Below are positions 22,333 to 26,291 of a stretch of 26,291 nucleotides of DNA, piece after piece. The notes under the pieces were generated by a model. It was not told where the DNA came from and made no database searches. It worked only from the letters and a program-made list of their open reading frames with translations. Each line of letters begins with the position of its first letter. The first letter of the stretch is position 1. Where the stretch lies: contig NZ_JAHONA010000031.1 of NCBI RefSeq assembly GCF_019131995.1, positions 1-26,291 of the forward strand, written 5' to 3'. This stretch comes from Collinsella aerofaciens (lineage in GTDB: Bacteria > Actinomycetota > Coriobacteriia > Coriobacteriales > Coriobacteriaceae). A program made the position numbers and the translations under genes.

Positions 22333-24457
22333 GCGTTTCTGGTCTAGACGCGTTTTGACGCGCCGTCCGAGCTGCCATCGCAAGCGAGGCGGCTTTATGG
22401 GCCGCGCCGGTATCGACCTGTTTATCGAAGACGGTGCCTACACCACGCTTTCTTCTGCCGTGGTCATCCTAGTGGTGCTCACGTTGTTGTTTTCGTCGAC
22501 CGCGGCGATATGGAGCATGTCGCGCGCGGGGGACACCCAGGTGGCGGCCGATAGCGGCGCGCTGGCGGGTGCCAACGTAGTGTCGTCCTATCACACGGCT
22601 GCCACGGTGGTTGATGCGAGCATCTTGAGTCTGGGGCTAGCGGGGTTTGCCACGATCGGGACGGGCCTGGTCGCCATCCTCATCCCGGGTGCCGAACCAG
22701 TTGCCGGCAATATGGTCGACACCGGGATTGAGATCATTAAAACGCGCAACAAGTTTGCCAAAAGCGCATCGGAAGGCTTGCAGAAAATCGAGACGGCTCT
22801 GCCGTATCTGATTGCCGCGCGTGCCACGCAGGCGGTGTCGGCGCAGGATACCGATAGTGTGACCTATACCGGTACGGCGCTTGCCGTGCCCAGGACGTCC
22901 GAGTCGGATTTCGTTGCGCTCGAGGGTTCTGAGATCTCGACCGATGCCATTAAAGACACATCGAAAGATCTGGAGCGCGCAGCAGATGAGCTGCAGAAGG
23001 CCTTGGAGGAGACGGCGAAAGCAAAAGAACGCGCCTGGCTTGCGGATTGTGGTGGGTCGGACGAGAGTTCGATTGGCAAGTACTCGTGTATGTGGGAGCG
23101 CGCGAAAAGCCTAACGGATCTCTCTGGTGCTCAAAATCCACATTACGCTTCGAGCGTTACGTGGGAACCGCAAGTGGCGCTCGATCGTGCGAAGGCATAT
23201 TACCGAGAGCGCCTGTCGAACGAGAAGCCACTTGGCGAGAGCCCAGAAAAACAGGCAGATTCCGCTGCGCGAAAGGCGTTCTTCGCTTATGCGAGTGAAG
23301 AAGTTGAACGAGCGTATATAGCTGAAGAGGACGGCAAGGTTTCCGCCTACATCCCCTTTCTTCCGCGAAATCCAGATGAGGCGCGGACGACCGAACTCTA
23401 CACCGATGTACGTTGGCCAACAAGTGAACTAGATGAAGTGTCCTATCTGCATTACGGAACTGACTGTCCAAATTACAAAAGGGGAACGCCTGGTGGGTTG
23501 GCGTCTGTCGCGGTTTTTGACGGCCATGAAACGTGCAGCGAATGCCATTTTGGTGTTTCGTCTTTGGGTTACGTTGCGATTGCTACGACTTCCGTCGAAA
23601 GGGGCTTCGAGTACCACTTTGACGAGTTCAAAAAGGCGCTGGAGAAATACGTCGAATATCGCAATAAGGAACTCGAGCTCATGCGTCAGACCGAGGATGA
23701 GGCCGACCGTGCAGGCAATGCATTTGACCAGGCTATCAAGGAGCTTTCCGGCGAGCGCCCGCGTATCGCCCCACCTGGACGCAACGGCGTGGTCGCATTT
23801 GCAGTTTCGGGTGACATTACCAGCCCCGATCAACTTAACTCCTCGTTTAACACGACAGTCAGGCTTGGCGATCGCGGTGCTATCTCTGCCGCGGTGTTGG
23901 CACCCGATGACGCGACAGCGCAAAACAACGTGCTTTCGCGATTTTTCTCGACATTGAAGGAACGCTCGGGCGGCGTTGCCGGCGTGCTCGACGGCGTCAT
24001 GGATGTTTGGGGACGGCTGCTCGTAGGATACGGTGATATCCAAGGTTCGGCCGACGAACTTATGGACGAGATGATTAAAGGCCTAGGAGGGGGCAGCGGC
24101 GCGTTGGGCTCCATCGCATCGTGGCTCGGCGATACCGTTTCGGCGTCCGTGGCGGCGTTGGGTCTGGAGCCGTGCGACTTGCGCCTGCGAAAGCCGGTGC
24201 TGACCGATTCCGCCAACGTCATTAAGAGTCCGGGGTCTGACATTGCCGGTCTCTCTCAAGCGCAAGACAAACTGCGAAGTATTCCGTTGGGCGTGACCGA
24301 TCCCAAGGCGCTTTGCGAGGCGTTGGAATATCAAGTCGAACGCACCATTAGCGGTACGGTGTTCACGCTTGCGGAGATTCCTCTGCCCGGCGGCGGCTCC
24401 ATCCCACTCACCGTCGATGTCGCCACGCTGGTTGGCGCTCTGGGCGGTGGGTCGTAA
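22304..24457 (+). CDS. Large TadG-like pilus-associated protein with Cys cluster
   Basis: A 717-residue membrane-anchored protein. An Arg-rich cytoplasmic N-terminus (1-38) leads into a membrane helix (about 48-70) and the TadE/G-like signature QVAADSGALAGANVV (about 79-93). A large exported part follows, with a second hydrophobic segment (LGLAGFATIGTGLVAILIPGA, about 110-130), helical regions rich in Glu and Lys (about 195-240 and 440-490) and a Cys pattern (Cys249, Cys262, Cys388, then CSEC at 411-414 followed by His). The ATG at 22304 follows GGAGGGAG; the longer frame upstream is a shadow of the TadE-like gene. Codon use between about 22960 and 23700 is richer in A/T than the rest. It resembles Tad-locus proteins of other anaerobic Gram-positives; molecular function unknown. 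Confidence 0.75.
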   Translation: MIRGLLHGIKRFWSRRVLTRRPSCHRKRGGFMGRAGIDLFIEDGAYTTLSSAVVILVVLTLLFSSTAAIWSMSRAGDTQVAADSGALAGANVVSSYHTAATVVDASILSLGLAGFATIGTGLVAILIPGAEPVAGNMVDTGIEIIKTRNKFAKSASEGLQKIETALPYLIAARATQAVSAQDTDSVTYTGTALAVPRTSESDFVALEGSEISTDAIKDTSKDLERAADELQKALEETAKAKERAWLADCGGSDESSIGKYSCMWERAKSLTDLSGAQNPHYASSVTWEPQVALDRAKAYYRERLSNEKPLGESPEKQADSAARKAFFAYASEEVERAYIAEEDGKVSAYIPFLPRNPDEARTTELYTDVRWPTSELDEVSYLHYGTDCPNYKRGTPGGLASVAVFDGHETCSECHFGVSSLGYVAIATTSVERGFEYHFDEFKKALEKYVEYRNKELELMRQTEDEADRAGNAFDQAIKELSGERPRIAPPGRNGVVAFAVSGDITSPDQLNSSFNTTVRLGDRGAISAAVLAPDDATAQNNVLSRFFSTLKERSGGVAGVLDGVMDVWGRLLVGYGDIQGSADELMDEMIKGLGGGSGALGSIASWLGDTVSASVAALGLEPCDLRLRKPVLTDSANVIKSPGSDIAGLSQAQDKLRSIPLGVTDPKALCEALEYQVERTISGTVFTLAEIPLPGGGSIPLTVDVATLVGALGGGS

Positions 24458-24933
24458 TGAGTATCCGCATGCGTCTGCGCGAGGAGCGCGCCCAAGCGAC
24501 GGTGGAGATGGCGGTGGTTACGCCCGTTTTGCTGGTGCTGGCACTCATCGTGTACAACGTCATGATCTTTGCCAGCGCTGTCGCGCGCTTCGACCGCGTG
24601 GTACCCGACATCGTGTTGGCGCACGCCGTGGCGTCGGAGGGGGAGGGCGACGAAAGCTCTGCCGATGCCTCGGCGACGGTTCAGACTCAAATTCTGAATG
24701 CCATGGAAGGCTATGACTTGCAGATCGAAGTGTCGAGCGAGCAAGGCGCGGAGGCATCGGATGGTGGCCTGCTCTCCCTATCCGGTACGTTTAGGACCTA
24801 CACCTGCACCATGCACTATGAGCCGTGGCCGACTTCTCTCAGCATCGCTGGCGTTCCGCTGGGGGCGCCGACAACGTTGTCGCACGAGCGTGTGGTGACG
24901 GTCGATCCATGGCGTCCGGGGGTGGTCATGTGA
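24457..24933 (+). CDS. TadE/TadF-like pseudopilin
   Basis: A 158-residue protein with a 12-residue leader, the motif REERAQATVEMAVVTP and one hydrophobic helix (VLLVLALIVYNVMIFASA). An exported domain follows containing a pair of strands and a lone Cys (FRTYTCTMHYEPWP). It belongs to the TadE/F pseudopilin group and shares the A-Q-x-T-V-E motif. The ATG at 24457 uses the last base of the previous TAA. Its own stop (ATGTGA) overlaps a GTG that may begin the next gene. Probably a minor pilin or assembly factor of the Flp pilus. Confidence 0.82.
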   Translation: MSIRMRLREERAQATVEMAVVTPVLLVLALIVYNVMIFASAVARFDRVVPDIVLAHAVASEGEGDESSADASATVQTQILNAMEGYDLQIEVSSEQGAEASDGGLLSLSGTFRTYTCTMHYEPWPTSLSIAGVPLGAPTTLSHERVVTVDPWRPGVVM

Positions 24934-25002
24934 CCGCGGTCTCGTCCTACATCGCCTACGCGCGGGCACTCAATTAGGCTGGGTTGGACGCCGGCCGAGT
25001 TT

Positions 25003-25290
25003 GTGGTGGCGGAGTCGTTTGCCGTGCGCCTGCGCGGCATGCTGGGACGGCGTCCGGTTGCCGCCAACGGCCTGCCGCTCGTCATGGCGTTTCCACGCTG
25101 CTCTTCGGTCCATACGTGTTTTATGGCCTATCCCATCGACATCGCCTTCATCGATGCACGCGGCAATATCCTCGCGCGCTACGAAAACGTATGTCCCTGG
25201 TGTATGTGCTCCTGCCCCGGCGCCTGGGCGGTATTGGAACGCCCTTCAATCCTCGCTACACCTCCCGCCCTCCAACAAGTGCCGGCGTAA
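25003..25290 (+). CDS. DUF192 family protein, 5' end apparently frameshifted
   Basis: The 95-codon frame matches the DUF192 family: FAVRLRGMLGRRP, then FPRCSSVHTCFMAYPIDIAFIDARGNIL and PWCMCSCPGAWAVLE. The family is found in bacteria and archaea, and its function is not settled. The GTG at 25003 has no ribosome-binding site, and family-like residues continue in frame upstream of it (LGWTPAEFVVAES). A GTG at 24930 overlapping the previous stop would start MTAVSSYIAYARALN, but that frame ends at TAG 24975-24977. Removing one T from AATTAGG joins the two into one protein. So the gene is probably broken or read by a +1 shift. It is the last gene of the Tad operon, and four Cys residues (CPWCMCSC and nearby) are unusual for the family. 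Confidence 0.7.
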   Translation: MVAESFAVRLRGMLGRRPVAANGLPLVMAFPRCSSVHTCFMAYPIDIAFIDARGNILARYENVCPWCMCSCPGAWAVLERPSILATPPALQQVPA

Positions 25291-25349
25291 GAGATTGGCG
25301 ACAGCGGACTTTCGTCATACGAAATTGGGTAAGATGGAGGAGAAGGTGC

Positions 25350-25616
25350 ATGGATGTTGAGATCCATCCGAACGCCAAAAAACACTTGACGGAAAAGCAG
25401 GTGCTAGGTGCCTGGTTCGCGGTTACTGAGTGCATTCGCCGCGAGTCGGAGGACGAGCCGCCGAGATGGCTTGCCATTGGATGGCTTCCAGATGGTCGAA
25501 GTGTGGAACTTGTTGCGGTCGAACTAATTCGTGGATGGCTCATTATTCATGCCCTGTCTCCGGTTCAGAAGAAATTCTGGCAAGAGATCGAGCGAGCTCG
25601 GCAGAGGGGTCGATGA
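25350..25616 (+). CDS. BrnT-like toxin of a type II toxin-antitoxin pair
   Basis: An 88-residue protein. The stretch PRWLAIGWLPDGRSVELVAVELIRGWLIIHALSPVQKKFWQEI follows the strand-strand-helix order of BrnT/RelE-superfamily toxins (RNases that cleave mRNA), and the N-terminus VEIHPNAKKHLTEKQVLGAW fits the opening helices. The ATG at 25350 has GGAGGAGAAGG just upstream. The order toxin first, antitoxin second is that of BrnTA. A short inverted repeat (TTCGT-cat-ACGAA, 25311-25323) lies upstream and could be the operator for autoregulation; no clear promoter was found. The stop overlaps the antitoxin start (ATGA). The family call is by pattern only. Confidence 0.68.
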   Translation: MDVEIHPNAKKHLTEKQVLGAWFAVTECIRRESEDEPPRWLAIGWLPDGRSVELVAVELIRGWLIIHALSPVQKKFWQEIERARQRGR

Positions 25617-25900
25617 TGAGCAAGACGTATACGGCCGCTAATGGTCAGGTTGTAACGGATGAAATGATTGACGCGTGGTGCGAGTCGTACGAGCGCGGAG
25701 AGTTTCCGGATGGCGAACACACCGTTGGTGGGATCGTGCATGGACGGCCCCCGCTCTCAGGTGAGGGGACGGCAACGCTGTCGGTCAAGATTCCTCTGGG
25801 AATGAAGGAGGCCATTCGTCGACGGGCGGCTGCCGAGGGGATGACGCCAAGTGAGTTTGCCCGTGCGGCTCTGAGCGAAAAACTTCTTGCTGTCGGCTGA
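25613..25900 (+). CDS. Ribbon-helix-helix antitoxin, BrnA-like
   Basis: A 95-residue partner of the upstream toxin. An N-terminal toxin-binding segment (TDEMIDAWCESYERGEFPDGE) is followed by GTATLSVKIPLGMKEAIRRRAAAEGMTPSEFARAALSEKLL, a typical ribbon-helix-helix DNA-binding domain (strand 52-58, then two helices). Two adjacent in-frame ATG codons at 25613 and 25616 are possible starts. The first overlaps the toxin stop as ATGA; the second is better spaced (6 nt) from AGAGGGG. The protein should neutralise the toxin and repress the pair's own promoter. No terminator is visible before the tRNA promoter. Confidence 0.75.
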   Translation: MMSKTYTAANGQVVTDEMIDAWCESYERGEFPDGEHTVGGIVHGRPPLSGEGTATLSVKIPLGMKEAIRRRAAAEGMTPSEFARAALSEKLLAVG

Positions 25901-25963
25901 TGCCTCTGACGTGCCGATTTATAGAACCGAGGCTGTGCTCAAAAACTTTTTTAAAATTCTCGG

Positions 25964-25991
25964 TTGACCGGAACGCGTCCTTGGTTATACT
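25964..25991 (+). promoter_or_regulatory. Strong promoter of tRNA-Phe
   Basis: TTGACC (25964-25969), a 16-bp spacer and TATACT (25986-25991), preceded by an A/T-rich stretch at about 25940-25960 that looks like an UP element. This is the pattern of a stable-RNA promoter. Transcription would start near 25998, where a small hairpin (GCCTT 25998-26002 with AAGGC 26008-26012) opens the precursor. Confidence 0.8.
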
Positions 25992-26023
25992 AATCAAGCC
26001 TTGAAACAAGGCACACCTCAAAT

Positions 26024-26096
<73 letters not shown>

Positions 26097-26109
26097 CCTT
26101 GAATTGACT

Positions 26110-26134
26110 AGGACCTCTGCAAAGGGGTCCTTTT
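26110..26134 (+). terminator. Intrinsic terminator of tRNA-Phe
   Basis: AGGACCTCT (26110-26118) pairs with AGGGGTCCT (26123-26131, one T-G pair) over a GCAA tetraloop, followed by TTT. It lies 13 nt after the tRNA 3' end. Confidence 0.88.
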
Positions 26135-26174
26135 CTAATATGAGAAAGCCATTGTCAATAGGCATGTTCGTTCG

Positions 26175-26199
26175 AGCCCGGTTTGAAACCGGGCTTTTT
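26175..26199 (+). terminator. Second intrinsic terminator with no visible gene of its own
   Basis: AGCCCGGTT (26175-26183) pairs with AACCGGGCT (26187-26195) over TGA, followed by a run of T through 26199. It lies 40 nt after the first terminator; nothing that looks like a gene lies between. It may be a backup terminator. The remaining bases to the window end contain an inverted pair (AGAGCCCG around 26213 with CGGGCTCT around 26268) but no gene. Confidence 0.8.
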
Positions 26200-26291
26200 C
26201 GTTTCCCGTCGGGAGAGCCCGTGCACGCTGCATGGCTTAGTCGACGCTTGCCTGGCAAGCTAATATCCGCGGGCTCTTGCGGGTGCGCTTC

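Overview
The window looks like chromosomal DNA of a high-GC Gram-positive from the Coriobacteriia, most likely Collinsella or a close relative. This rests on the strongly GC3-biased codon use, a T-box-controlled pheST operon (a Gram-positive trait), an ECF-type metal transporter and an actinobacterial-style Flp/Tad pilus locus. The genus is inferred from general resemblance; no search was run.

Left part (1-7082): a perfect 40-bp palindrome lies upstream of an extended -10 promoter, a Phe-specific T-box leader and pheS-pheT. Next comes a three-gene ECF transporter operon (M, Q and O components). Its promoter is followed directly by a palindrome of NikR type, so I read the transporter as a nickel importer rather than a cobalt/cobalamin one.

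Middle (7083-15510): a zinc-dependent phospholipase C-like protein; a convergent accessory gene with an endonuclease-like C-terminus that is frameshifted near its 3' end; a 130-bp nested inverted-repeat element; pyruvate kinase on the minus strand; a P2-type Ca2+ ATPase whose Shine-Dalgarno is buried in a leader hairpin; and the ribosome-assembly GTPase RsgA.

Right part (15711-25290): a compact, mostly overlapping Tad (Flp pilus) operon: cpaB-like, tadZ, tadA, tadB, tadC, flp pilin, an unknown membrane-anchored protein, three TadE/F-like pseudopilins, a large TadG-like protein with a Cys cluster, and a frameshifted DUF192 gene. Four of these proteins share a prepilin-like processing motif, A-Q-x-T-(V/T)-E. 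No prepilin peptidase gene is visible, so processing must rely on a gene elsewhere.

End (25291-26291): a BrnT/BrnA-like toxin-antitoxin pair, then tRNA-Phe(GAA) behind a strong stable-RNA promoter, and two terminators. That tRNA is of the type the T-box at the other end of the window should sense. The best candidates for something undescribed are the leader RNA of the Ca2+ ATPase, the nested inverted-repeat element at 9072-9201, the shared pilin motif with a possible AUU start, and the two frameshift sites.
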